The notes beneath the pieces were generated by a model. That model did not search any database and was not told the origin of the DNA. It saw nothing but the letters and a program-made list of their open reading frames with translations. The position numbers were made by a program, and so were the translations under genes. Below, piece after piece: positions 8,812 through 18,477 of a stretch of 64,000 bases of DNA. Position 1 is the first letter of the stretch. Each line of letters begins with the position of its first letter. This DNA comes from Bacteroidota bacterium. Lineage in GTDB: Bacteria > Bacteroidota > Rhodothermia > Rhodothermales > Rubricoccaceae. Location: assembly GCA_039821555.1 (NCBI GenBank), contig JBCBNX010000016.1:22216-86215 (forward strand), written 5' to 3'.

Positions 8812-9156
8812 CTAGCCTTCGGCCTCTGAGTGCTGCAAGCGCTCGCGCTGGAACTCGTCCCACCACGAAACCCAGAGGTCGAAGGCAGCTTCGTCGGAGC
8901 CAGCCTCCCAGGCCGCCTTTGCAAACGATTTGATGCTTCGCTGTTTGGGCAGCTTGTTCTTCTCAATCCATCGTTCGAAACCGTTGTAGCCGCTCATGGG
9001 AACGGCCTCCTCAGCTGGCAGGCCATACATATGCTCCGCCAGATTAATTCCCAGAATGAGGTACTCTAGCCCGTAGAGGTAGCGCTTGGACTCGTCCCCG
9101 AGGTACATCCCAGGCCGCTTCCGTACTTGCTCGATGAACTCCTCGAAATTGTGCAT
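8812..9156 (-). CDS. Small hypothetical protein with RKRPGMYLG motif
   Basis: Unrecognised soluble protein of 114 residues, rich in aromatic residues and charge. Near the N-terminus it has RKRPGMYLGDESKRYLYGLE; a similar RPxMYLG opening occurs in scattered small orphan proteins and superficially in GyrB, but the GyrB ATPase fold is absent. The ATG (9154-9156) directly abuts the mrdA stop codon (9157-9159), so translation is probably coupled to mrdA. It has no membrane segment or signal peptide. Its place between PBP2 and RodA suggests an inserted cargo gene or an accessory elongation factor; neither is shown by the sequence. Confidence 0.7.
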   Translation of the reverse strand: MHNFEEFIEQVRKRPGMYLGDESKRYLYGLEYLILGINLAEHMYGLPAEEAVPMSGYNGFERWIEKNKLPKQRSIKSFAKAAWEAGSDEAAFDLWVSWWDEFQRERLQHSEAEG

Positions 9157-10995
9157 CTAGCCCCTATCCTGGCCGCTGCGGCGGTTCATCACCACCTGGA
9201 TGAGCCCGATGCGGTCGACGCGGCCTTTGAGGTATTGCTCCATCATCAGGCTCGCGATGGGCGCGGCGGCGGTGGAACCGTAGCCCGCGTTCTCGACGAG
9301 GATGCCGACGGCGATCTCGGGATCGTCCACGGGTGCGTAGCCGATGAACACCGAGTGGTCGTCGCCGCGCGGGTTTTGCGCGGTGCCCGTCTTGCCCGCG
9401 ACCGAGACGCTGTCGATCTGTGCGATGCGGGCCGTCCCGGCTTCCACAACGAGCTCCATCCCACGCCGGATGATGTCGACGTTTTCCGGCGAGACGGGCA
9501 GCGGGTCTGACTCCCAGCGCGGGCGTAGCGTGTCGCCTGCGGTCGAGTTGATCTGGTGTTTGAGGAGGTGCGGCCATGGCAACTCGCCGCCGTTGGCGAT
9601 GGCGGCGGTGTAGCGCGCCAGTTGCAGCGGCGTCGTGCCCATGTTGCCCTGCCCGATACCGAGGTTGATCGTGAAGCCCGGCCCCCACCCACGCGGGAAA
9701 AGCTCGTCGAAGTAGGACGAGTCAGGGATAAGGCCGGGGTGCTGGTCGGGGAAGTCGATGGGCGCGCGCGTGCCAAAGCCGAAGCGGTTGGCCCACGTAC
9801 TCCACGTCGTGAGGTCCATACGCTTGCCGTTGATCTCGTCGTTCATCAGGCGGTAGAAGAACGTGTTGCACGAGACCTGGATGGCACGCTCCACAGCGAT
9901 GGGGCCGTGGGTGCCGCCGAGGCACTTGAAGAAGCGTCCGCCGAGGAGGTAGCCGCCACCGCAGAAGAGCCGGGTGTCGCGCGTGATCATACCCTCCTCC
10001 AGCGCGACGAGCGACATGAACGGCTTCCACGTCGAGCCGGGCGGCTGGAAGCTCTGCGTGGCGCGGTTGAAGAGCGGCCGGTCGGGGTTGCGGTAGACGT
10101 AGTCGACGAAGTCCTGCGAGAGGCGTCCACGCCAGCGGTCGAGGTCGTAGTCCGGCGCGGACACCATCGCGATGAGTTCGCCCGTCTTGGGGCTGATGGC
10201 GACGGCCCCGCCGCGCTTGCCCACGAAGAGGCTCTCGGCGAGCGCCTGCACGCGCGCGTCGATCGACAGGTGGAGTTCCCAGCCCGCCTGCGGGTCGAGG
10301 TCGTCGTCGCCGTCCTTGTAGCGCGCCACCTCCATGCCGTGCGTGTTGACGAGCACGAACTCGCGCCCGACGCGGCCCCGCAGCACGTTCTCGTAGTGCG
10401 ACTCGATGCCAGCGATGCCCACCTTGTCGCCCTGACGGTAGCCCTCGGCGCGCATCGCTTCGAGCTGGTCCTCGCTGATCTCGCGGACGTAGCCGAGCGC
10501 GTGCGACAGCTCGGCCTCGCCGTGGTAGCGCCGCTGCTGCCGCAGTTCGAAGCCGATGCCGGGGATGCGGTACTGATTCTCGCGCAGCCGCACGAACGCC
10601 CCGAACGGGATGTTCTCCATCAGCACCGACTCCTTGAAGCGGGAGTACGCCACCACGCGGTCGTAGCGCACCTGCATGAGCGAATCTGAGACGCCGAGCA
10701 GGCGCGCGAGGTCGGGGAGGTGCTCCGTCTCGAAGCGGCGCGGCGTGACCGTGAGGTCGTAGGTGGTAACGTTGTCGACAAGCAGTTCGCCGTTGCGGTC
10801 GTAGACGTAGCCCCGCGCCGGGAGCACCAGCTTCTGCTCGATGGCGTTGTCCTCGGCCTCGTCCGTGTACTGGCTCTGGTCGAGGATCTGCATCTGCACG
10901 AGCCGCGCCCCGAGCAGGCCGAAGAGCAGCAGCACCGTCCCCGCGAAGATGCGGAGGCGCAGCGTGGAGCCATCGTTGGTGGAGAAGGCAGACAT
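9157..10995 (-). CDS. mrdA: Penicillin-binding protein 2 (elongasome transpeptidase)
   Basis: Class B penicillin-binding protein that cross-links peptidoglycan during lateral wall growth with RodA. From the ATG at 10995 it has 612 residues. An open frame extends to 11136, but the extra 47 residues lack the expected short cytoplasmic start and are probably not translated. A single membrane anchor lies near residues 15-33, followed by a dimerisation/pedestal domain. Transpeptidase motifs are SxxK in PPGSTWKPF (Ser about 320), SxN as SCN (about 375) and KTG in KTGTAQNPRG (about 534). The small unknown gene and rodA follow on the same strand. The start is 184 bp from the divergent hybrid regulator. 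Confidence 0.97.
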   Translation of the reverse strand: MSAFSTNDGSTLRLRIFAGTVLLLFGLLGARLVQMQILDQSQYTDEAEDNAIEQKLVLPARGYVYDRNGELLVDNVTTYDLTVTPRRFETEHLPDLARLLGVSDSLMQVRYDRVVAYSRFKESVLMENIPFGAFVRLRENQYRIPGIGFELRQQRRYHGEAELSHALGYVREISEDQLEAMRAEGYRQGDKVGIAGIESHYENVLRGRVGREFVLVNTHGMEVARYKDGDDDLDPQAGWELHLSIDARVQALAESLFVGKRGGAVAISPKTGELIAMVSAPDYDLDRWRGRLSQDFVDYVYRNPDRPLFNRATQSFQPPGSTWKPFMSLVALEEGMITRDTRLFCGGGYLLGGRFFKCLGGTHGPIAVERAIQVSCNTFFYRLMNDEINGKRMDLTTWSTWANRFGFGTRAPIDFPDQHPGLIPDSSYFDELFPRGWGPGFTINLGIGQGNMGTTPLQLARYTAAIANGGELPWPHLLKHQINSTAGDTLRPRWESDPLPVSPENVDIIRRGMELVVEAGTARIAQIDSVSVAGKTGTAQNPRGDDHSVFIGYAPVDDPEIAVGILVENAGYGSTAAAPIASLMMEQYLKGRVDRIGLIQVVMNRRSGQDRG

Positions 10996-11179
10996 GCGGA
11001 ACGAGGGATCCTGGGTCGAGGGTCGCCGGTCGCAGCCGTGGACCGGGCCGGGCGGGTCGTGCGCGGCTTCGAGTATACCGCACCGGCGAGGGGCTGTTCT
11101 ACCACGCAGTCCCACTGAGACGCCAAGCAGGCGCACACTTTATTGCGTGCCGGGTGCCTGACGCCTATGTTCGCGACGC

Positions 11180-14100
11180 ATGTCCATCTGCCTCCCGCGT
11201 CCGTGCTTGTCTCCCACCCTCGGGCGCTCACGCCTGCAGGCTTACCTACGTGTCGGGATCTGGCTGCTGCTTGGGAGTCTAGGATTGAGCCTTCCTTCCC
11301 TCTGGGCACAGCCGCGCGTCACCTCGCCCTACCGCGCCGACTTCTTCGCGACGGAGGCGGGACTGCCGGGCAACCAGGTCAACGACATCGAGCAGACGGC
11401 AGACGGCTACCTCTGGGTGGCCACGAACGGGGGCCTGGCCCGGTTCGACGGCCACCGCTTCACCACATTCGCCCCGCTCGCGCCGGGCATGCCACCGCTG
11501 ACGAGCATCACCAGCCTCCACCGCAGCGTAGGGGACACTCTTTTTGTCGCAATCGGCACCGGTCAGGTCTTTCGCCTGGAGGCAGGCCGCTTCGTCCTCG
11601 TGGCGAGCGTGCCCGAGGGCGTTCCCTTCAACGCCATTGCCCAGGACCGTAGCGGGCAGCTCTGGGGTACGCTGAACGGCCGTCTCTACCTCCAGGAAGG
11701 CGAGCACTTCCGCAAGATGGACTACCACGTCCAAGGTGGGCTGGGTAGCGAAGGGATGGTGGTTAACGCCGACGGACAGGTTTGGGGGGCCTATGCCCGC
11801 GCTCGGGGTCCGCGCGCCCCAGCCAGCGCGTCGGGGCGCGGCCGATGCGCGCTCACGACCCCTGCAGACCCCGCTGAGCAATACCTGTTGGCTCGCCTCA
11901 CGCCCGGCGCACCGGAGCTTGCCCAACCCACCGACTTCCGCTACCTCATCCCCTCTCCGTCTCGCCGCGAGGCGCTAGCGGGGGCAACCACCGCGGGCAC
12001 CGTTTCGCTCGTCTCCCCCGACGGAACGGCCCGGGGGCAATACCCCCTGTCTGACAGCGGCTGCCCTGTGCTCCACGCGCGGGACGAAACGCTCTGGGTG
12101 AAGGAGGGTGCACGCCTCCTCGCTGTCGGGCCCGACGCAGCGACGCCGACCGCCGCTCTCGACCTCGGATTCCGGAGGTACAGACTCCCACCCGTGTTTG
12201 AGGACCGCGAGGGGTCGCTCTGGGTCGGCACACAGACGCGCGGGCTGGTACGGGTGCGACACGACCCCTTCCAGGTCTATGTGACCACGGAGATCGCTTC
12301 CAACGCGCCCATCGTCTCCATCAGCAGAGGGGCAGAGGGTTCGGTCATCCTGATCGACCGCGTCAGAGAAGTCTTCCGCGCCGACGGTACACGCCCTACG
12401 CCCTTGCTCCTCAACGGCGCTCCCTTTATCGCCCACAGCGCGTTCGAGGTCGCGAGGGACCAGCGGTTGCTTTTCGATCGCCGACCACCGGACTGGCCCG
12501 ATCTCCCGCGCGAGATCCTCCGTCAACAGCGCACCCAACTCCAGGCGATCGCTACAATCGCACAGCGGGATAGTGACGGGAGCATCGTCCATGAGTTCTA
12601 CGCCGACCCGGTCGACCCCGACGTTGTCTGGCTTTACAGCTCAGGCCAGGTGCACCGCATCGCCGATGTGTGGGGGCCAAACCCCAGGTTGGAGACGGTA
12701 CTGGACAGCCTGCACCAGGTGCGGCACCTCCTGCGCGACCGACAAGGCACCGTGTGGGTCGGCACACACCGAGGGCTCTACCAGGTCGCGAACGGTGAGG
12801 TTACGCGCTACACGCAATCCGACGGCCTCCCCGACGACCGCGTCCGCTACGTCCACGAAGACGCCGAGGGCGTGCTGTGGCTCGGCACCTACGGCGGGGG
12901 CCTCGTCCGCTTCCGCGACGGGCAGTTCCAGACCCTCACCGAGGTGGAGGGGCTGGCCGAGAACGTGGTTTCGGCGATCCTGGAGGACGACGCTGGCTAC
13001 TTCTGGATGAGCGGAAACCGGGGCATCCAGCGCGCGGCGCGCTCCGACCTCAACGCCGCCCTCGATGGCAACGCCGCCCGCATACCCGCGGTGCTCTACG
13101 GGCGCGAGTCCGGCCTCCTCAACCCCGAGACGAGCGGCGTCCCTGCCTTCGAGGGCCCGGACGGGCGCCTGTGGTTCCCCACCTTCGAAGGGGCGGCGGT
13201 CGTCGAGCCCGAGGTCGCGCTCCGGCTCGGCCGGGAACCCCCGCTGGTCCACGTCGAGCAGGTGAGGACCCAGGACACTACCCTTGCCCACGCTGAGGGC
13301 TCGCCCATCCGTCTCGCGGCCGACCAGCGGCGCTTCGCCATTGAGTACGTCGGCCTGAGCCTGCGCCACCCCGAGCGGGTGGCCTACCGCTACCGCCTCG
13401 ACGGCCTCGACGCCGACTGGGTCGAGGCGGGCACAGAGCGGCGTGCGGCCTACACCAACGTGCCGCCTGGGACCTATGCCTTCCGCGTCGAGGCCCGCAC
13501 GCACACGGGGGTGTGGAGTGAGGCGGCGGCCACGCTCACGCTACGCGTCGCGCCCTTCTTCTATGAGACGCTCTGGTTCCGCTTGCTCTGCGGGCTGGGC
13601 GTGGTGGGCCTCGTCGCCGGGGTAGGCTACGCCCGGCTATGGCGCGCGCGTGCGCGGGAGCGGGCGCTCAATGTGCTCGTGCGCCAGCGCACCAGCGACC
13701 TCAAGCAGCGCACCGAGGACCTGGAGCGCGAGAAGCACACCGTCGCCGTCCAGGCCGATGCCCTCCGTGACCTCGATCGCGCCAAGTCCAACTTCTTTGC
13801 CAACATCTCCCACGAGTTCAGGACGCCGCTCACGCTCATCATCGGACCCCTTGAGGATGTCCAGGAGGGCTTCCACGGAGCCGTCCCCACCCCGCTCGCG
13901 CAGCAGGTCGAGGTGGCGCTGAGCAACGGGCGACGGCTGCTTCGCCTCGTGAACCAGTTGCTCGACGTGTCACGGCTCGAGTCGGGCACGATGCGCTTGC
14001 GCGCTCGGCCTTTCAACGTCCGCGCCTTCGTTGCGCAGACCGTGGAAGCGTTCGCGCCGCTCGCCGAGCGCAAGGCCATCGCGCTCGACCTGGAGGTGCC

Positions 14101-15511
14101 CCCCGATGTCCCGGTCGGCCTGATGCTCTGGGCCGACCCCGAGCAGCTCGAGAAGGTGCTTGGCAACCTGCTCTCGAACGCGCTCAAGTTCACGCCCAAA
14201 GGCGGGACCGTCCGGGTGGTGCTCCGCACCGATGGTGCCCGACCCAACAGGACAGCCTCCACCAACGGAAGCACCCCCGATGCGGAGGACGCCAGCCACC
14301 TCGTCCTCACGGTCGAGGACAGCGGCTCTGGCATCGCGCCCGAGCACCTGCCCTACGTCTTCGAGCGCTTCTACCAGGCCGACGGCTCCTCAACGCGGCA
14401 GCACCCGGGTACCGGGATCGGACTAGCGCTCGTCAAGCACCTCGTGGAGCTGCACCACGGCCGCGTCGCCGTGACGAGCACGCCCGGGGACGGCACGCGC
14501 TTCGTCGTGCGCCTTCCGCTCTGGCAGGGGCACCTGCAGCCCCACGAGCGCGCTCCCGACGCCTCCGCCCCCACGATGGGTGCGCTTGCGGTTGGTGCGC
14601 CTGCCGCTGGCACTGACCCCGCGCTCACCAGCGAGGTGCTCGGGGAGGAGATGCTCGTAGGCGAGGTTCTCGGGGAAGACACGCCCCCGAAGGCTGGTCT
14701 CGAACCGCAGGACGCGCAGGCCAAGACCGTCCTCGTCGTGGACGACAACGCCGAGGTGCGTGCCTACGTCCGGCGGCACCTGGCCACCCGCTACCGCGTC
14801 CTCGAAGCCGCGGACGGACATCAAGCCCTCGCGCATGCCCGCGCTTTCGTGCCGGACCTCATCGTGAGCGATGTCATGATGCCGGGCCTCGACGGCATCG
14901 GCCTGTGCCGTGCCCTTAGGTCCGACCCTGACCTCGCGTTCGTTCCCCTCGTACTGCTGACCGCTAGGGCGGCGATGCAGGACAAGCTCGACGGGCTGGA
15001 GCGTGGTGCTGACGACTATCTCACCAAGCCGTTCAACGTGCGCGAGTTGGACGTCCGCATCGAGAACCTGATCGCCTCGCGCCAGCGGCTCCGCGACCAT
15101 TACGCCTCGGCCGAACCGCCCATGCCAGCACCCTCCCTGCACCGCTACGTCCGCGACGAGGCGCTGACACCAGAACACACCGCGCTGCTTAGCGAGGTGC
15201 GCGCAGTCGTCGCGGCCCACCTCACCGACGAGGACTTCGGCGTGGATGCGTTGGCGAAGGCTGTCGGGATGGGCCGCAGCACGCTCTACCGCCGCCTCAG
15301 CGGCGTACTGGAGGTCTCCCCGATGGAGTTGATCTGGCACCTGCGCCTGGAGCGCGCCGCCGACCTACTCCGGACGCAGATCGGCACTGTCAGCGAGGTC
15401 GCCTACGCGACGGGCTTCAAAAACGTGGGCCACTTCTGCACCCGCTTCAAGGAGACCTACGGGCAAACCCCCGCAGCATACGCGGTAGGGTCTACGCTGG
15501 AAGCCGAGTGA
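11180..15511 (+). CDS. Hybrid two-component system regulator (propeller sensor, kinase, receiver, AraC)
   Basis: One-protein two-component system of 1443 residues, an inner-membrane sensor of the HTCS type common in Bacteroidota. A signal/anchor segment is at about 22-43. Periplasmic two-component propeller repeats run from about 50 to 690 (for example DGYLWVATNGGLARFDG). A Y_Y_Y domain follows (about 700-790) and a membrane segment at about 793-815. The kinase has ANISHEFRTPLTLIIG (His about 877) and an ATP-binding N-box NLLSNALKF (about 996) with GTGIGLALVK. The receiver has LIVSDVMMPG (Asp about 1231) and DYLTKPF. A C-terminal AraC helix-turn-helix ends the protein. HTCSs usually control polysaccharide use genes, but none are adjacent. 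Confidence 0.96.
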   Translation: MSICLPRPCLSPTLGRSRLQAYLRVGIWLLLGSLGLSLPSLWAQPRVTSPYRADFFATEAGLPGNQVNDIEQTADGYLWVATNGGLARFDGHRFTTFAPLAPGMPPLTSITSLHRSVGDTLFVAIGTGQVFRLEAGRFVLVASVPEGVPFNAIAQDRSGQLWGTLNGRLYLQEGEHFRKMDYHVQGGLGSEGMVVNADGQVWGAYARARGPRAPASASGRGRCALTTPADPAEQYLLARLTPGAPELAQPTDFRYLIPSPSRREALAGATTAGTVSLVSPDGTARGQYPLSDSGCPVLHARDETLWVKEGARLLAVGPDAATPTAALDLGFRRYRLPPVFEDREGSLWVGTQTRGLVRVRHDPFQVYVTTEIASNAPIVSISRGAEGSVILIDRVREVFRADGTRPTPLLLNGAPFIAHSAFEVARDQRLLFDRRPPDWPDLPREILRQQRTQLQAIATIAQRDSDGSIVHEFYADPVDPDVVWLYSSGQVHRIADVWGPNPRLETVLDSLHQVRHLLRDRQGTVWVGTHRGLYQVANGEVTRYTQSDGLPDDRVRYVHEDAEGVLWLGTYGGGLVRFRDGQFQTLTEVEGLAENVVSAILEDDAGYFWMSGNRGIQRAARSDLNAALDGNAARIPAVLYGRESGLLNPETSGVPAFEGPDGRLWFPTFEGAAVVEPEVALRLGREPPLVHVEQVRTQDTTLAHAEGSPIRLAADQRRFAIEYVGLSLRHPERVAYRYRLDGLDADWVEAGTERRAAYTNVPPGTYAFRVEARTHTGVWSEAAATLTLRVAPFFYETLWFRLLCGLGVVGLVAGVGYARLWRARARERALNVLVRQRTSDLKQRTEDLEREKHTVAVQADALRDLDRAKSNFFANISHEFRTPLTLIIGPLEDVQEGFHGAVPTPLAQQVEVALSNGRRLLRLVNQLLDVSRLESGTMRLRARPFNVRAFVAQTVEAFAPLAERKAIALDLEVPPDVPVGLMLWADPEQLEKVLGNLLSNALKFTPKGGTVRVVLRTDGARPNRTASTNGSTPDAEDASHLVLTVEDSGSGIAPEHLPYVFERFYQADGSSTRQHPGTGIGLALVKHLVELHHGRVAVTSTPGDGTRFVVRLPLWQGHLQPHERAPDASAPTMGALAVGAPAAGTDPALTSEVLGEEMLVGEVLGEDTPPKAGLEPQDAQAKTVLVVDDNAEVRAYVRRHLATRYRVLEAADGHQALAHARAFVPDLIVSDVMMPGLDGIGLCRALRSDPDLAFVPLVLLTARAAMQDKLDGLERGADDYLTKPFNVRELDVRIENLIASRQRLRDHYASAEPPMPAPSLHRYVRDEALTPEHTALLSEVRAVVAAHLTDEDFGVDALAKAVGMGRSTLYRRLSGVLEVSPMELIWHLRLERAADLLRTQIGTVSEVAYATGFKNVGHFCTRFKETYGQTPAAYAVGSTLEAE

Positions 15512-15752
15512 CCGCGAGACGAGGCACAGGAAGCGAAGGTATAGGAGGAAAGGCGTAGGAGAGACGGTCGCGGGGCATCCAAGCAAACCTGCCAGATCCG
15601 TTCGCTGAACGTCCCAGAGGCTTTGGCGAGCATCCCAGGGACGCTGAGCGAACGATCCAGGACGCTCTCGTAACGGCTCGGGAGGCCTGCGTTCATTGGT
15701 TGGCGCCAGCCATCCGGGGAGCGCCCTCGGTGGCCTCTCTGCCCCGGCTTCG

Positions 15753-16163
15753 ATGCCTGCTCTGCCCCGCGACATCTCCGCAACTGTGCTGCTCGTCGAC
15801 GACGACGCCCAGACGCGCGACTACATGCGGGCGTGCCTTTCCCGGCTCTCGCTCCGCATCGTCGAGGCGGCGGACGGCCAGGAGGCCATGGAGCTGCTGC
15901 GGGACGGCAGGTGCGACGGCGTCGCACTCGTCGTCGCCGACCTCGTCATGCCGCGCATGGACGGCCTCGAACTGGAGGCGGTCCTCCACGCCGACGCGCG
16001 CTGGGCCGACGTGCCGGTGCTGCTCGTGACCGGACAGCCGGTCTACGACTGGGCCGGGCCGATGCTGACGAAGCCTTTCAACGCGAAGCGACTCATGGCA
16101 TCGGTCCTATCGCTTTTGCCCGACGTCTGCCCTCCCCTTCCACCCATCTCTACCCATCCATGA
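15753..16163 (+). CDS. Single-domain response regulator
   Basis: CheY-like receiver of 136 residues with no output domain. From ATG 15753 it shows LLVDDDAQ (acidic pocket, residues 14-20), the phospho-acceptor Asp at about 63 in VVADLVMPRMDG, Thr at about 93 in LLVTG, and Lys at about 107 in MLTKPFN. A TTG-initiated extension upstream is possible but adds nothing recognisable. The gene lies 241 bp after the hybrid regulator, and its TGA overlaps the first possible ATG of the FG-GAP gene (ATGA at 16160-16163). It may relay phosphate from a separate kinase; the partner is unknown. Confidence 0.88.
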   Translation: MPALPRDISATVLLVDDDAQTRDYMRACLSRLSLRIVEAADGQEAMELLRDGRCDGVALVVADLVMPRMDGLELEAVLHADARWADVPVLLVTGQPVYDWAGPMLTKPFNAKRLMASVLSLLPDVCPPLPPISTHP

Positions 16164-18013
16164 ACTCAGCTACCTCTGTACGCCCTCTGCTTCCTAGCCC
16201 AGGCCGTCTCGCCAAAATGCCTGGCTCCATGATGCGTCCTATTGCATATCTCGCGACCTTCTTCCTGCTCACGATCTATCTCGCCCCGGGTGCTCGTGCC
16301 CAGATCGCCGGGGGGCTCGAAACGAATGACCAGTTCGGCGGCGCCGTCGCGACGGGCGACTTCAACAACGACGGCGTGGAAGATCTGGCCGTTGGCGTGC
16401 CGGAGGAGGACGGCGTCGGCGCCGTGCATGTGATCTACGGTTCCGACGGCGTCGGGCTCGCCAACCAGCGCAACCAATACTTTGAGGGGCTGGGTGCCGC
16501 TGGGGCCCAGACGGGTCGAGCGCTTGCTTCGGGCGACTTCAACAACGACGGCTTCGACGACCTAGCGATCGGCTCGCCGGGTGATCTCAACGCGGACGGC
16601 ACATCCCGAGGAGGGCGTGTCCGGTTTGCATTCGGCTCCGCCAGCGGCCTGGCGATCCGGAGTGCCATCTTCGTAAATCAGAACGAAGCCCGTTTTGCTT
16701 TTGCCCTCGCCTCGGGCGACTTCAACGGGGACGGCTTCGATGATGTGGCCGTCGGCTCACCGGGGAATGGGGTTGGCAGTGCCGACAACTCCGGCCGTGT
16801 CTTCGTGTACTTTGGTCAGGACGCTGAGTCGCTCCCCATTGACGGCAGCCGGACCTTTCGTCAGGGCTCCGACGGTCTGCCCGGCAGCAACGAGGCTGGT
16901 GACCAGTTCGGCTTCTCGCTCGCCGCCGGCAACTTCGACTTCGGGAATGCCGACGAGTTGGTCATCGGGGTTCCCTTTGAGGATATCGGCTCGGTTCAGG
17001 ATGCAGGGGCTGTCATGGTGCTGACAAATGACGGCACAGGAACGCTCAACGGCGCCTTCTTTATCGACCAGGACACACCGGACATCCCTGGCATAGTCGA
17101 GGCAGGCGACCTGTTCGGACACGCGCTGGCGACGGGCAGCTTCAACGGTAACCCGAACATCAATGGCCTCGCCATCGGTGCGCCGGGCGAGGACATCGGG
17201 ACCGTACAGAACTCTGGGAACGTCACGCAGATCAACGGCAGCAATGGCGGGCTCCTCCTTTCGACGGCCCGGGCCTTCAGCCTCGACGACTTCCCCGGCG
17301 GCGCCGATGTCAATGGACAGTTCGGCTTTGCCCTGGCCTCCGGCGACTTCAATGGCGACGGGCGCGACGACCTCGCGGTTGGGGCGCCTGGGGTAGACTT
17401 TTTCGTGGGGACGACGGATGCCGGGGTGGTGTACACCCTCGAAGGGACGTCAGGCGGGCTTGGCACTACCGTAGGGATCTCCTTGGCCGCGAACTTCGAT
17501 AGCCTGCCGGGGACGCCGGACGCCAACGGCCGCTTCGGGAGCGCTCTGGCCTCGGGTGATTTCGACGGGGACGGGCGCGACGACATCGCCATCGGCGAGC
17601 CGGGGGGGCGCGTCGGGGGTCAGAACGGTGCTGGCGAAGTGATTATCGCGGACAACGCAACGTATCCATCGAGCCCGCGGCAGGGCATCCGGGTCTTCCA
17701 AGGCGCGAGCCTGCCGGGCTCCGTCAACACGGAGACGGGCACCACCCCGGACGCGCTCGCGCTCAGCACGGCCTATCCGAATCCGTTCGCCACGCAGACG
17801 ACGCTGACGTACACCCTGCCGACGGCGCAGGAGGCCCGGCTAGTCGCCTACGACCTGCTCGGCCGGGAGGTCGCCGTGCTCGCAGACGGCCTGCAGCCCG
17901 CTGGCACCCACAAGGCCACGCTCGACGCGGCTGGGCTGCCGAGCGGGGTCTACATGGTGCGCCTCGCCACGGAAGCGGGCGCGCGGACGCAGCGTGTTGT
18001 GGTGGCGCGCTAG
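16160..18013 (+). CDS. Secreted FG-GAP/integrin-alpha-like protein with T9SS sorting domain
   Basis: Extracellular or cell-surface protein of 617 residues. The first ATG (16160) overlaps the response-regulator stop. A more convincing start for export is ATG 16229 or 16232 (MRPIAYLATFFLLTIYL... ending GARAQ, a signal peptide). The body is a chain of about seven FG-GAP repeats with calcium-loop cores such as ATGDFNNDGVEDLAVG, SGDFNGDGFDDVAVGSPG and SGDFDGDGRDDIAIGEPG, which fold as a beta-propeller. The last 85 residues form a type A C-terminal sorting domain (YPNPFATQTTLTY... GLPSGVYMVRL), which in Bacteroidota directs type IX secretion. The ligand is unknown. Confidence 0.9.
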   Translation: MNSATSVRPLLPSPGRLAKMPGSMMRPIAYLATFFLLTIYLAPGARAQIAGGLETNDQFGGAVATGDFNNDGVEDLAVGVPEEDGVGAVHVIYGSDGVGLANQRNQYFEGLGAAGAQTGRALASGDFNNDGFDDLAIGSPGDLNADGTSRGGRVRFAFGSASGLAIRSAIFVNQNEARFAFALASGDFNGDGFDDVAVGSPGNGVGSADNSGRVFVYFGQDAESLPIDGSRTFRQGSDGLPGSNEAGDQFGFSLAAGNFDFGNADELVIGVPFEDIGSVQDAGAVMVLTNDGTGTLNGAFFIDQDTPDIPGIVEAGDLFGHALATGSFNGNPNINGLAIGAPGEDIGTVQNSGNVTQINGSNGGLLLSTARAFSLDDFPGGADVNGQFGFALASGDFNGDGRDDLAVGAPGVDFFVGTTDAGVVYTLEGTSGGLGTTVGISLAANFDSLPGTPDANGRFGSALASGDFDGDGRDDIAIGEPGGRVGGQNGAGEVIIADNATYPSSPRQGIRVFQGASLPGSVNTETGTTPDALALSTAYPNPFATQTTLTYTLPTAQEARLVAYDLLGREVAVLADGLQPAGTHKATLDAAGLPSGVYMVRLATEAGARTQRVVVAR

Positions 18014-18037
18014 CCGCTGCCTCCCCCTTCCACAGCC

Positions 18038-18067
18038 GCGCCCCGGGATGCTCTTGCGTCTCGGGGC
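18038..18067 (+). terminator. Weak hairpin after the FG-GAP gene
   Basis: CGCCCCG (18038-18044) can pair with CGGGGCG (18061-18067), 24 bp after the stop codon. No T-tract follows. Termination here is only a possibility. Confidence 0.3.
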
Positions 18068-18477
18068 GTGCGTGTGTGATGCGCCTACCTCTGGAGCAGC
18101 GTTGACCGTTCAGGCGAGAGGTCGGCGGCTCGGCGGGGGTTTCGGGCCACTCGGGCGTATGGCGCGGCGAAAGCGGGACCTTCCTGCGTTCTCATGTCGT
18201 GCACAGAGCCGCGCACAGGACAGGTAAGCGCTCCTGCTCGCGGGTAGGCTAGGCAGACTGCCCCGCTGTCAGTTTCTTTGGGCGGTGTGCCTCTGTGCCT
18301 TCCCGTTTCTCCGTCCCGCTCCGTTGCACCGCCGTCGCGCTCCCATCTACCGAGAGGTCACTTCGCTGTCTCCACTGTTACTCCGCTGATGTGTCCTGTG
18401 GCATGAGCCTTGCGCCCTGACCGGCCTTGTCGGTCGCCGCGCCGCGTTCGTTGCTGCTCTTTCCTTCCCTTCTCGCC
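18068..18477. other. 410-bp gap with no gene seen
   Basis: No reading frame here looks coding on either strand: candidates are short, of biased composition and without recognisable motifs. The region should contain the promoter of the following surface protein. Confidence 0.4.

Noticed and set aside
8812..9156. GyrB-like ATPase from the RKRPGMYLG motif
   Set aside because: The 114-residue protein lacks the other GHKL motifs; the match is a short coincidence.
10996..11136. 47-codon N-terminal extension of PBP2
   Set aside because: The extension is Arg/Pro-rich and puts the membrane anchor far from the N-terminus; ATG 10995 gives the usual class B layout.
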